In this document: positions 6,992 through 13,376 of the stretch, in pieces
Layout of the letters: each line of letters begins with the position of its first letter
Numbering within the stretch: position 1 is the first letter of the stretch
Assembly (NCBI RefSeq): GCF_000188295.1
Contig: NZ_GL831112.1
Span: 643,450 to 658,133 of the forward strand
Source of the DNA: Streptococcus vestibularis ATCC 49124
Lineage (GTDB): Bacteria > Bacillota > Bacilli > Lactobacillales > Streptococcaceae
DNA length: 14,684 nt
Reading direction: 5' to 3'
Translations under genes and position numbers: made by a program
The notes under the pieces: model-generated
Told to the model about the DNA's origin: nothing
Seen by the model: only the letters and a program-made list of their open reading frames with translations
Databases searched by the model: none

Positions 6992-8284
6992 ATGACAAAC
7001 TATTTGGTCCAGAGGTTTCTCTGGTTTCGTGAGCGAGGCTTCGTCCAAATTACGCAGAAAACCTTGGTTTCGCTCTTTCCCTTTTTCCTATTTTCAGGAA
7101 TTATTCGGGTGATTTCACTATCGGTATTTTCAGAGCTTGGCTATGTCAATCAGCTGTTTTTAGTTTCTGACTGGTTACCGGCCTTTAAGATAACTGGTCA
7201 GGTGCTCATTAATCTTTCCAACTTTCTTGGTGGCTTAGCTGGGCCCTTATCAACCTACTTTGCAGGAAAATACACAGCTGGTCACTATGGTAGAAGTACT
7301 GGTACAGCTGGTGTGACATCCCTTTTGGTTAGCTTAATTATAGGATCGCAGGAGCTGTTGCTGTCACCGCTAAACGATGGTGTTTTGACTCGCATCAATT
7401 TACCGGCTTCAATCAACATTATGTTGGCTATCTTTGTTGGCTATCTGGTTGGCCAGATTTTTCGCTTTTCAAGAGCTAGTGATGATCAGATTGTGGACAA
7501 GAACTATATTTATCAACCAAAGACTGTCCGTCCTATTTTTTTATCACTCATTTTAGCTATTGGACTTAACATTCTCTTTGTGATTGGAGAGCAGGCTAAT
7601 ATTTTTCAGACGATTAGGCAGGTTACCTCTACCTTTACTGTAACTGATAATCATTTGTTCTTAACCTTTATGATGGGACTTTTGAACACTTTTTTTGCTT
7701 GGATTGGTAATAGTCAGGCTTTTGCCCTAAATTCTATTGCCGAGGATAGTTTTGCCTTGGAAAATCTGACCTATGCTGTTTCCCATCATACGACGACTGG
7801 GCTTCCCCACCTTTACACACTAACAAATCTTTATCATAGTTATGGCTTGGTTGCTGGCATTGGCTCAGGGCTAGCCCTCTTGGTGGCTCTGCTTTTAGCA
7901 TCAACCAGTTACAAGGATAAGAAGGTGAGTCTTCTAAGTGTCTTTCCTAGTCTCTTTAATAATGGGGCTCCATTTATGGTGGGGATACCAGTCTTGCTTA
8001 ATTTAGTTTATCTGGTTCCTTTCCTATTGGCACCTATGATCAATATGGGTATTGCTGCGGTGGCCTTGGCTATTCATCTTATGCCAGCTGCGGTTTATCC
8101 AGTTCCAGATGGTACACCAAGTCTTCTTTTCGCCTTTATCGGAACTGGGGGTAGTTTACGAGCTCTAGCAATTAGTCTCCTCTGTTTTGCAGTTGACATT
8201 CTTATCTTTATACCATTTGTGCGTTTGTCTAATAAGGTACAACACGGTCTAAAAGAGGAAGGAGAAAGCCTTGAAACTAAATAA
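6992..8284 (+). CDS. PTS lactose/cellobiose-family EIIC-like permease lacking key motif residues (430 aa)
   Basis: An integral membrane protein with about ten hydrophobic segments and the overall length and layout of lactose-family PTS EIIC proteins (CelB/ChbC). The stretch GIPVLLNLVYLVPFLLAPMINMGIAAVAL matches the family's GLPIVLNP...PFILAP region. In known members this is preceded by FNxNEP, whose Glu binds sugar; here it reads FNNGAP, with Ala326 instead. The GIHG histidine motif also seems absent: residues 235-241 read FAWIGNS. No EIIA or EIIB gene is nearby. Its substrate and PTS dependence are therefore uncertain. Its 3' end overlaps the hydrolase start by 14 bp, so the two are translationally coupled. 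Confidence 0.82.
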   Translation: MTNYLVQRFLWFRERGFVQITQKTLVSLFPFFLFSGIIRVISLSVFSELGYVNQLFLVSDWLPAFKITGQVLINLSNFLGGLAGPLSTYFAGKYTAGHYGRSTGTAGVTSLLVSLIIGSQELLLSPLNDGVLTRINLPASINIMLAIFVGYLVGQIFRFSRASDDQIVDKNYIYQPKTVRPIFLSLILAIGLNILFVIGEQANIFQTIRQVTSTFTVTDNHLFLTFMMGLLNTFFAWIGNSQAFALNSIAEDSFALENLTYAVSHHTTTGLPHLYTLTNLYHSYGLVAGIGSGLALLVALLLASTSYKDKKVSLLSVFPSLFNNGAPFMVGIPVLLNLVYLVPFLLAPMINMGIAAVALAIHLMPAAVYPVPDGTPSLLFAFIGTGGSLRALAISLLCFAVDILIFIPFVRLSNKVQHGLKEEGESLETK

Positions 8285-9134
8285 AAAAACTAAGTTGGTC
8301 TTTATCCTTGTTGCTCTCTTTCTTATTGGGCTAGCCGTCCCATCCTATAGTTGGACTAGGAAAAATGTCAAGGAAATAGAGACTTTCTATAATTCAAAAT
8401 TATCTCCCATTATCATGATTCCAGGGAGCTCCGCTACGGAAAATAGATTTGATGGCCTAGTACGTAAGCTTAATCAAGACCGTCGTGGTGTCAAGCATAG
8501 CCTCCTCAAGGTTAAGGTTTGGAATAATGGGCGTATCACCTTTGAGGGTAAAATCAAAGCTAAGGACAACGAACCAGTCATTGTTATAGGATTTGAAAAT
8601 AACAAAGATGGCTATAGTAATATCAAGAAACAAGCTAAGATGATGAATCAGGCCTTTGAAGCCTTGCAGAATAAATACAATTTCAATAATTTTAAAGGGT
8701 TGGCCCATTCCAATGGTGGTCTGATTTATACGGCTTTTATTGAAAATTATCTTAGCGACTACGATGTCAAGATAAATTCTTTGATGACTATCGGAACGCC
8801 CTATAATTTCACTGAAACCAATATCAAAAATAAATCAGTCATGCTAGCAGACTTTATAGCTGCCAAGGAGAATATTCCGTCTACCCTGCATGTCTATTCG
8901 GTAGCTGGAACCATTACCTATGATTCGGATGAGCTGGTTCCTGATGCTAGTGTGTCTGCTGGGAAATATATCTATCAGAATCAGGCAAAAAGTTATACTG
9001 AAATCACTGTTACAGGTGAAGATGCTCAGCACTCGGACTTGCCAACCAATGATGAAGTTGTGGATCTGGTCAAACAGCATATTGAGGGGCAGGGGGTCCG
9101 TAAGAAACAAAAGACCAAACTAGAGCCTCAATAG
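8271..9134 (+). CDS. DUF915-type alpha/beta hydrolase, membrane-anchored, TTG start (287 aa)
   Basis: An extracytoplasmic serine hydrolase of the DUF915 group (lipase/esterase-like), common in lactic acid bacteria. Residues 8-26 form a signal anchor (VFILVALFLIGLAVPS). The core starts at PIIMIPGSSATENRFD (oxyanion-hole region). The nucleophile elbow is GLAHSNGG with Ser147. Asp220 in DSDELVP and His254 in EDAQHSDLP complete a credible triad. The start is TTG 8271: GGAAGGAG lies just upstream and no ATG precedes the core. It overlaps the permease gene by 14 bp, so the products are probably made together. The natural substrate is unknown; the pairing suggests it may act on something the permease handles, which is inference only. 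The C-terminal tail is basic. Confidence 0.88.
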   Translation: MKLNKKTKLVFILVALFLIGLAVPSYSWTRKNVKEIETFYNSKLSPIIMIPGSSATENRFDGLVRKLNQDRRGVKHSLLKVKVWNNGRITFEGKIKAKDNEPVIVIGFENNKDGYSNIKKQAKMMNQAFEALQNKYNFNNFKGLAHSNGGLIYTAFIENYLSDYDVKINSLMTIGTPYNFTETNIKNKSVMLADFIAAKENIPSTLHVYSVAGTITYDSDELVPDASVSAGKYIYQNQAKSYTEITVTGEDAQHSDLPTNDEVVDLVKQHIEGQGVRKKQKTKLEPQ

Positions 9135-9186
9135 GATAGAATACTATCTATTATTAGTCTAGTTACTTATTATCAAATACAAAAGG

Positions 9187-9213
9187 ATAGAGTTTACGAT
9201 GGCTCTATTTTTT
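9187..9213 (+). terminator. Terminator of the EIIC/hydrolase operon
   Basis: ATAGAG (9187-9192) pairs with CTCTAT (9203-9208) around a 10-base loop, followed by a T run to 9213. It lies 52 bp after the hydrolase stop. Confidence 0.65.
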
Positions 9214-9236
9214 AGTGTAAGACTAACTTTTTGAAT

Positions 9237-9261
9237 CGTTGTAACTCCTTGTTTTACAACG
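9237..9261 (+). promoter_or_regulatory. Rrf2-type operator over the repressor gene's own promoter
   Basis: CGTTGTAA (9237-9244) and TTACAACG (9254-9261) form a perfect inverted repeat with a 9-bp centre, containing TTGTAA-N9-TTACAA. It covers the -35 box, so binding would block transcription (autorepression). The same pattern recurs at 9823-9843 and 10812-10832. Confidence 0.8.
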
Positions 9262-9277
9262 TTCTTTTTGTTATAAT
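9249..9277 (+). promoter_or_regulatory. Promoter of the Rrf2 regulator gene
   Basis: TTGTTT (9249-9254), 17-bp spacer ending in TGT, TATAAT (9272-9277): a strong extended -10 promoter overlapped by the operator at 9237-9261. Confidence 0.75.
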
Positions 9278-9314
9278 TAAGTAAAATAGCAAAGAAGAAT
9301 GAGAGGTCCCAAAT

Positions 9315-9764
9315 ATGCAAATTCCAAGTCGCTTTACCATTGCTGTCCATATTTTGACCCTTATAGCACAAAATAAGGGAAATGAAACTAAGCTAACCAG
9401 TGATTTAATGGCAGGGAGTGTGGGGGTCAATCCAGTTATTATCCGTAAAACCTTGTCGCAACTGAAGAAAGCAGACTTGATTTCAGTTCAAAGGGGAAGT
9501 GGAGGAGCCACATTAGCCAAGACACCAGAGGAGATTAACCTTTTACAGGTTTATCGTGCGGTGGATAGCATCGGTCCAAGTGGCAAACTCTTTAGTTTTC
9601 ATGACAATCCTAATCCAGCGTGTCCAGTAGGACGTAATATCCATGGGATTTTGGATCAGAGCCTAGTAGACGTTCAAATGGCAATGGAAAAAGAACTCGA
9701 AAAGAAAACTTTGGCTGGTATTTTAAAGGATGCTAAGGCTAACTGGAAAGAAGTTGGAGCTTGA
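9315..9764 (+). CDS. Rrf2-family transcriptional repressor with one cysteine (149 aa)
   Basis: A dimeric winged-helix regulator. MQIPSRFTIAVHILTLIA (residues 1-18) is the classic Rrf2 first helix. The recognition helix region is VGVNPVIIRKTLSQLKKADLI (36-56), followed by the wing RGSGGATLAKTPEEINLLQVYRAVD. The only cysteine is Cys103 in NPACPVGRNI. IscR/NsrR-type members carry three cysteines for an iron-sulfur cluster; this one does not, which places it with the YwnA/SifR-like thiol-sensing type. From memory, pneumococcal SifR is a quinone sensor with a single reactive cysteine near this position. The inverted repeat over its own promoter, and again before the next two genes, makes it the probable regulator of all three. 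AGAGG precedes ATG 9315. Confidence 0.92.
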   Translation: MQIPSRFTIAVHILTLIAQNKGNETKLTSDLMAGSVGVNPVIIRKTLSQLKKADLISVQRGSGGATLAKTPEEINLLQVYRAVDSIGPSGKLFSFHDNPNPACPVGRNIHGILDQSLVDVQMAMEKELEKKTLAGILKDAKANWKEVGA

Positions 9765-9783
9765 TTTTTAGATTTTAAACTAT

Positions 9784-9813
9784 AAGAAATCGAAAGTTTT
9801 TCGGTTTCTTTTT
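9784..9813 (+). terminator. Terminator of the Rrf2 regulator gene
   Basis: AAGAAATCGAAA (9784-9795) pairs with TTTCGGTTTCTT (one G-T pair) around a short loop, then a T run. The next gene therefore needs its own promoter. Confidence 0.8.
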
Positions 9814-9822
9814 AATTCCAAG

Positions 9823-9843
9823 TTGTAATGTTCGATATTACAA
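9823..9843 (+). promoter_or_regulatory. Rrf2-type operator before the catE-like gene
   Basis: TTGTAAT (9823-9829) and ATTACAA (9837-9843) form a perfect 7-bp inverted repeat. The core TTGTAA-N9-TTACAA has the same spacing as at 9237-9261. It occupies the place of the -35 box. Confidence 0.8.
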
Positions 9844-9853
9844 TTAAACTGAG

Positions 9854-9859
9854 TATAAT
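9854..9859 (+). promoter_or_regulatory. -10 box of the catE-like gene
   Basis: A perfect TATAAT, 38 bp before ATG 9898. A 17-bp spacer puts the -35 region at 9831-9836 (TTCGAT, weak) inside the operator. The ribosome binding site is CAGGAGAAA at about 9884-9892. Confidence 0.65.
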
Positions 9860-9897
9860 AATGTCATAGGAATGATTACAACACAGGAGAAAATCAT

Positions 9898-10758
9898 ATG
9901 ACATACGACTACAATAGTAAGATTTACCTCGCAGAAGCGGTACTCAATGTGAAGGACTTGGCACGTCAGACAGCATTTTATACACAGGTTATAGGACTTG
10001 AAATCCTATCTCAAACTGCAACAGAAATTATTTTGGGTGCTGGAAACAAGCCGCTAGTTCACTTGATTGAAACCAATCGTGAGGAAGCGGTCAAGTCCAG
10101 TTATGGTCTCTACCATATGGCAATTATGTTGCCATCTCGCGAGGATTCGGCAGATGTTTTCAAACATATTGCTGAGCTAGACTATCCTTTTGTTGGTGCC
10201 GCTGACCACGGTTATAGTGAAGCTCTTTATTTGGAAGACCTCGAAGGCAATGGTATTGAGCTCTACAGAGATAAAACTGTTGCTGAATGGGATATTCGTG
10301 AGGATGGTCGCATCGTTGGTGTCACAGAAGCACTATCAGCTCAAGAAATTTACGAGATGGGGCGCAAGGTTGAGCCTTTTGTGATAGCTAAGGATACTCG
10401 CATGGGGCATATTCATTTATTGGTCAAAGATAGTCAGCTAGCAACGGCTTTCTATCAGGATGTTTTGGAGCTGGCAGATAAGTTTACCATTTCAAGTGCT
10501 AGTTGGATTGCTTCAGGTGATTACCATCACCACTTGGCTGTCAATGAATGGGGTGGCAAGAACTTAGTCAAACGTGAAGAAGATATGCCTAGTCTTGCTC
10601 ACTACGTCCTTGAAGTAGCAAACAAGGAAGACTTGATTACCATAGCAGAACGTGCTAAGAATCGTGGAGCAGAGGTCAAATGGTTATCTTCTAATGCGTT
10701 AATCTTCGAGGATAATGATGGTATTTTGACACGAGTGAGAAAAAATATTAATAATTAG
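9898..10758 (+). CDS. catE: CatE-like two-domain VOC (glyoxalase/extradiol dioxygenase fold) protein, 286 aa
   Basis: Four beta-alpha-beta modules of the vicinal-oxygen-chelate fold in two domains. Module 1 begins LAEAVLNVKDLARQTAFY (residues 11-28). Module 2 has GLYHMAIMLP (His73), then DHGYSEALYLED and GNGIELY (Glu121). Module 3 begins MGHIHLLVKD (His171, His173) and has GDYHHHLAVNEW. Module 4 has LAHYVLEV (His235). These blocks match Bacillus CatE (catechol 2,3-dioxygenase) in order and length. Neither domain shows a full His-His-Glu set at the textbook positions (domain 1: Glu13, His73, Glu121; domain 2: His171, His235, Leu277), so the metal site and reaction are not settled by reading. 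The operator at 9823-9843 puts it under the Rrf2 regulator; a role against catechols, quinones or similar electrophiles is likely. Confidence 0.85.
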   Translation: MTYDYNSKIYLAEAVLNVKDLARQTAFYTQVIGLEILSQTATEIILGAGNKPLVHLIETNREEAVKSSYGLYHMAIMLPSREDSADVFKHIAELDYPFVGAADHGYSEALYLEDLEGNGIELYRDKTVAEWDIREDGRIVGVTEALSAQEIYEMGRKVEPFVIAKDTRMGHIHLLVKDSQLATAFYQDVLELADKFTISSASWIASGDYHHHLAVNEWGGKNLVKREEDMPSLAHYVLEVANKEDLITIAERAKNRGAEVKWLSSNALIFEDNDGILTRVRKNINN

Positions 10759-10769
10759 TGATTCCTGAG

Positions 10770-10790
10770 TCGTAACTATTGACATTACAT
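10770..10790 (+). promoter_or_regulatory. Imperfect Rrf2-type operator over the -35 box of the 10888 gene
   Basis: TCGTAA-N9-TTACAT matches 10 of 12 arm positions of TTGTAA-N9-TTACAA. It overlaps the -35 box at 10779-10784 and starts exactly 42 bp (about four helical turns) before the perfect copy at 10812. Confidence 0.5.
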
Positions 10791-10806
10791 TTGAAAGGTC
10801 TATAAT
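10779..10806 (+). promoter_or_regulatory. Promoter of the small nitroreductase-family gene
   Basis: TTGACA (10779-10784), 16-bp spacer, TATAAT (10801-10806). Both boxes are consensus, so it should be strong unless repressed. Confidence 0.85.
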
Positions 10807-10811
10807 GATTA

Positions 10812-10832
10812 TTGTAATCAAACTTATTACAA
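10812..10832 (+). promoter_or_regulatory. Rrf2-type operator at the transcription start of the 10888 gene
   Basis: TTGTAAT (10812-10818) and ATTACAA (10826-10832) form a perfect inverted repeat. The core TTGTAA-N9-TTACAA is the same as before the two preceding genes. It starts 6 bp after the -10 box, at the expected transcription start. Confidence 0.8.
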
Positions 10833-10887
10833 ATAAACTTAACAATTTTAACAATTAACATATATCACAAAGAAAGAGGGAATACCT

Positions 10888-11490
10888 ATGACCTACTTTA
10901 CAGACTTACAAACAAAACGCCGTTCTATCTATGCATTGGGAAAAGATGTGGAACTTTCAAATCAAGAATTGATTGATACTATCCAACGAGCGGTTCTTAA
11001 CACACCAACAGCTTTCAACTCACAAACATCACGTGTGGTGATCTTGCTGGATGAAGAATCAGATGCCTTCTGGAATGAGATTGCTTATTCAGAGCTTGAA
11101 AAAGTGACACCTGCAGAAGCCTTCGAGGGAACAAAAGAACGTTTGAAAGGTTTTGCCCAAGCTAAGGGAACAATCCTCTTCTATGAAGATCAAGATGTGG
11201 TGAAAGGCCTTCAAGAGCAATTCCCACTTTACGCTGAAAACTTCCCAATTTGGTCAGAGCAAGGTCATGGAATCGCCCTTTATGCGACGTGGTTGGCTTT
11301 GGCTGAGAAGAATATCGGCATGAACGTACAACACTACAATCCACTTGTTGATGCCCAATTGGCTGAAAAATACGACATTCCAGCTAACTGGAAACTCCGT
11401 GCTCAAGCGCCATTTGGTCAAATTGTTGCACCAGCAGGGGATAAAGACATCCAAACAGAGGGTCGCTTCAAAGTTTTTGGTGACAAGTAA
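10888..11490 (+). CDS. Nitroreductase family protein, Frm2/HBN1-like (200 aa)
   Basis: A small FMN-binding oxidoreductase of the nitroreductase superfamily. The N-terminal KRRSIYALGKDVELS (residues 9-23) is the flavin-phosphate segment, with Y-A-L-G as in the fungal Frm2/HBN1 and bacterial YdfN/YodC-like branch rather than the R-x-F pattern of NfsB. TPTAFNSQTSRVVIL (39-53) corresponds to the second FMN segment. SEQGHGIALYATWLALAEKNIGMNVQHYNP is the dimer/flavin helix. Its promoter is strong but flanked by two copies of the Rrf2-type operator. A role in reducing quinones or nitro compounds alongside the CatE-like protein fits, but its substrate is unknown. GAGGG lies upstream of ATG 10888. It is distinct in sequence from the nitroreductase at 1931. 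Confidence 0.9.
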   Translation: MTYFTDLQTKRRSIYALGKDVELSNQELIDTIQRAVLNTPTAFNSQTSRVVILLDEESDAFWNEIAYSELEKVTPAEAFEGTKERLKGFAQAKGTILFYEDQDVVKGLQEQFPLYAENFPIWSEQGHGIALYATWLALAEKNIGMNVQHYNPLVDAQLAEKYDIPANWKLRAQAPFGQIVAPAGDKDIQTEGRFKVFGDK

Positions 11491-11568
11491 TTACTTTAAC
11501 TCGGGCAGTCAGTTGGACGATTGGCTGTACTATGACTAAACATTATCAAAATGATAAGACAAAAAAGT

Positions 11569-11596
11569 AGCAGGATTGAAAAATCTTGTTATTTTT
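11569..11596 (+). terminator. Terminator of the small nitroreductase-family gene
   Basis: AGCAGGATT (11569-11577) pairs with AATCTTGTT (11582-11590, two G-T pairs) around a GAAA tetraloop, followed by ATTTTT. Confidence 0.82.
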
Positions 11597-11872
11597 CTAT
11601 CCTAAGACCAGTTAGTAGATAAATGATAAATGAAAGCTAGAACTTGAGATTTGAAACCCTGTTCAGTTTCATAGTGTTTTCTAATTTAAATGATCCCAAT
11701 TTACTAAAACTGCAAAATAATGGACGACTAAAGCAAAGTTTTGAGCAGTCGGTTTTTGATAGATATAGGCCACACGTTAGAAAATACTTGTTACGAAATC
11801 TTAATCTTGAATATGCTTTTTATTAATAGAGGTATAAAAACACAGAAATAGCTCTATTTTTGTCCTGTAGTA
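11597..11872. other. Intergenic stretch without a recognisable gene
   Basis: About 275 bp of AT-rich DNA before the permease promoter. A 60-codon frame starting at a TTG at 11644 and ending at 11826 has no ribosome binding site and resembles nothing I know. Visible structure: TGAAAC-N8-GTTTCA at 11652-11671, and AATAGAG (about 11826-11832) pairing with CTCTATT (11852-11858) across a 19-base loop, followed by a T run. It may be remnant DNA. No T-box or other riboswitch motif was seen before the amino acid permease. Confidence 0.5.
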
Positions 11873-11881
11873 TGGTATAAT
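11873..11881 (+). promoter_or_regulatory. Extended -10 promoter of the amino acid permease gene
   Basis: TGG-TATAAT (TATAAT at 11876-11881), 33 bp before ATG 11915. The -35 region is poor. The ribosome binding site is GGAG at 11904-11907. Confidence 0.65.
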
Positions 11882-11914
11882 AGTGCGGTATTTCTCAGAA
11901 AATGGAGTATAAAA

Positions 11915-13300
11915 ATGAGTATTTTTCGTAAAAAAGATGTTGGTTTGGCTCAAACCGAGATGAAACGGCATCTGACCCTTAGGGATGTCGTCCTCTTGGG
12001 GATTGGTGCCATGGTCGGAACCGGTATCTTTACCATTACTGGTACCGCAGCATCAACCTTGGCAGGTCCAGCCCTGATTATTTCGGTTTTGATTTCAGCC
12101 GTTTGTGTGGGTATGTCGGCTATTTTCTTTGCTGAGTTTGCCTCACGCTATCCATCCGCCGGTGGCGTTTATGGTTATCTCTATGCTTCTTGGGGTGAGT
12201 ACCCTGCTTGGATGGGCGGATGGCTTACAATGATCGTTTTCATGAACGCCGTTTCTAGTGTTGCATCTGGTTGGGGAGCCTACCTCAAGGGGCTCTTGGC
12301 GAGCTTTGGTCTACAGCTCCCCAAGGCTATCAGTGGCCCTTTTAATCCGAGTCAGGGGACCTATATTGACCTATTGCCAGTCTTGGTTTTGGTGCTTGTA
12401 ACGTCTCTCCTCCTCATGGATTCTAAACAAGTTCTTCGTTTGAACTCACTCCTAGTGGTGCTTAAGTTCTCTGCCTTGGCGGTTTTCATCCTGGTTGGTC
12501 TTTTCCATCTGAATCCAGACAACTGGGCTAACTTTGCACCATTTGGCTTTGGTCAAATTTATGGTGGTAAGACGGGGATTATAGCAGGTGCTTCTCTCAT
12601 GTTCTTTGGTTTTCTTGGATTTGAATCCATCTCTATGACAGTAGATGAGATTAAGGAACCGCAAAAGAATGTTCCTCGAGGTATTGTTCTCGCTTTGATT
12701 ATCGTCGCTTCACTTTATGCAGTTGTTTCATTAGTCTTGACGGGAGTTGTCCACTATACGAAGTTAAATGTCGACGATGCCGTAGCTTATGCCCTTCGTT
12801 ACATTGGTGTGCCATGGGCAGCCAATTATGTATCGGTAGTTGCCATTATGACCTTGATTACCGTATGTATTTCCATGGCCTATGCCCTTAGTCGCATGGT
12901 TTATAGCTTGGCGCGTGATGGATTTCTTCCACAAACTTTCCAAAAGGTTTCAAAGACCCATAAGGTTCCACATCATGCGACACTTTTGACTGGTATCCTT
13001 TCAGCCATCTCAGCAGGTGTTTTCTCCTTGGCCAATATGGCATCCTTGGTTAACATTGCGACCTTGGCTTATTTGGTCCTCTTGGCTATTGCTCTTATCA
13101 TTCTTCGTAAAGACAAGGGCTTGCCACAAAAGGGTGAATTTAAGGTTCCATTTGTTCCAGTCTTACCAATCCTTTCGATTATTGTATGTCTATCATTTAT
13201 GAGTCAGTACAGTTGGCAAACCTGGTTAGCCTTTGGCATAGCAGTGCTAGTTGGTTCGGCTATTTATGCCTTTTACGGTTACAAACATTCTAAGTATTAA
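11915..13300 (+). CDS. APC-superfamily amino acid permease (461 aa)
   Basis: A cytoplasmic-membrane amino acid transporter with about 12 hydrophobic segments. TM1 carries the unwound glycine motif LLGIGAMVGTGIFTITG (residues 28-44), the substrate-binding site of LeuT-fold APC proteins. TM2-3 has FFAEFASRYPSAGGVYGYLYASWGEYPAWMGGW. TM6 and the following loop read FFGFLGFESISMTVDEIKEPQKNVPRGI, a hallmark of the APC family, and SRMVYSLARDGFLP follows TM8. These motifs and the length match the YfnA/cationic amino acid transporter (CAT) branch, where proton-coupled uptake is usual. The exact amino acid cannot be assigned. It is monocistronic, with its own promoter and a strong terminator at 13305-13338. 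Confidence 0.93.
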   Translation: MSIFRKKDVGLAQTEMKRHLTLRDVVLLGIGAMVGTGIFTITGTAASTLAGPALIISVLISAVCVGMSAIFFAEFASRYPSAGGVYGYLYASWGEYPAWMGGWLTMIVFMNAVSSVASGWGAYLKGLLASFGLQLPKAISGPFNPSQGTYIDLLPVLVLVLVTSLLLMDSKQVLRLNSLLVVLKFSALAVFILVGLFHLNPDNWANFAPFGFGQIYGGKTGIIAGASLMFFGFLGFESISMTVDEIKEPQKNVPRGIVLALIIVASLYAVVSLVLTGVVHYTKLNVDDAVAYALRYIGVPWAANYVSVVAIMTLITVCISMAYALSRMVYSLARDGFLPQTFQKVSKTHKVPHHATLLTGILSAISAGVFSLANMASLVNIATLAYLVLLAIALIILRKDKGLPQKGEFKVPFVPVLPILSIIVCLSFMSQYSWQTWLAFGIAVLVGSAIYAFYGYKHSKY

Positions 13301-13304
13301 GATG

Positions 13305-13338
13305 AAAATGGTAGAGCCCTTTTGGTCTACCATTTTTT
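13305..13338 (+). terminator. Terminator of the amino acid permease gene
   Basis: AAAATGGTAGA (13305-13315) pairs with TCTACCATTTT (13326-13336) around a 10-base loop, with a run of T. The A-rich 5' side may make it bidirectional. Confidence 0.9.
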
Positions 13339-13376
13339 GATATTTGGAGTAGAGATAGACTATCTCGCAATTTGGT

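Noticed and set aside
11644..11826. Possible 60-aa protein starting at TTG
   Set aside because: No ribosome binding site, rare start codon, no recognisable family and a composition like random AT-rich DNA.
11491..11914. T-box or riboswitch leader for the amino acid permease
   Set aside because: No T-box sequence or specifier-stem pattern was found, and the -10 box lies only 33 bp before the start codon, too short for such a leader.
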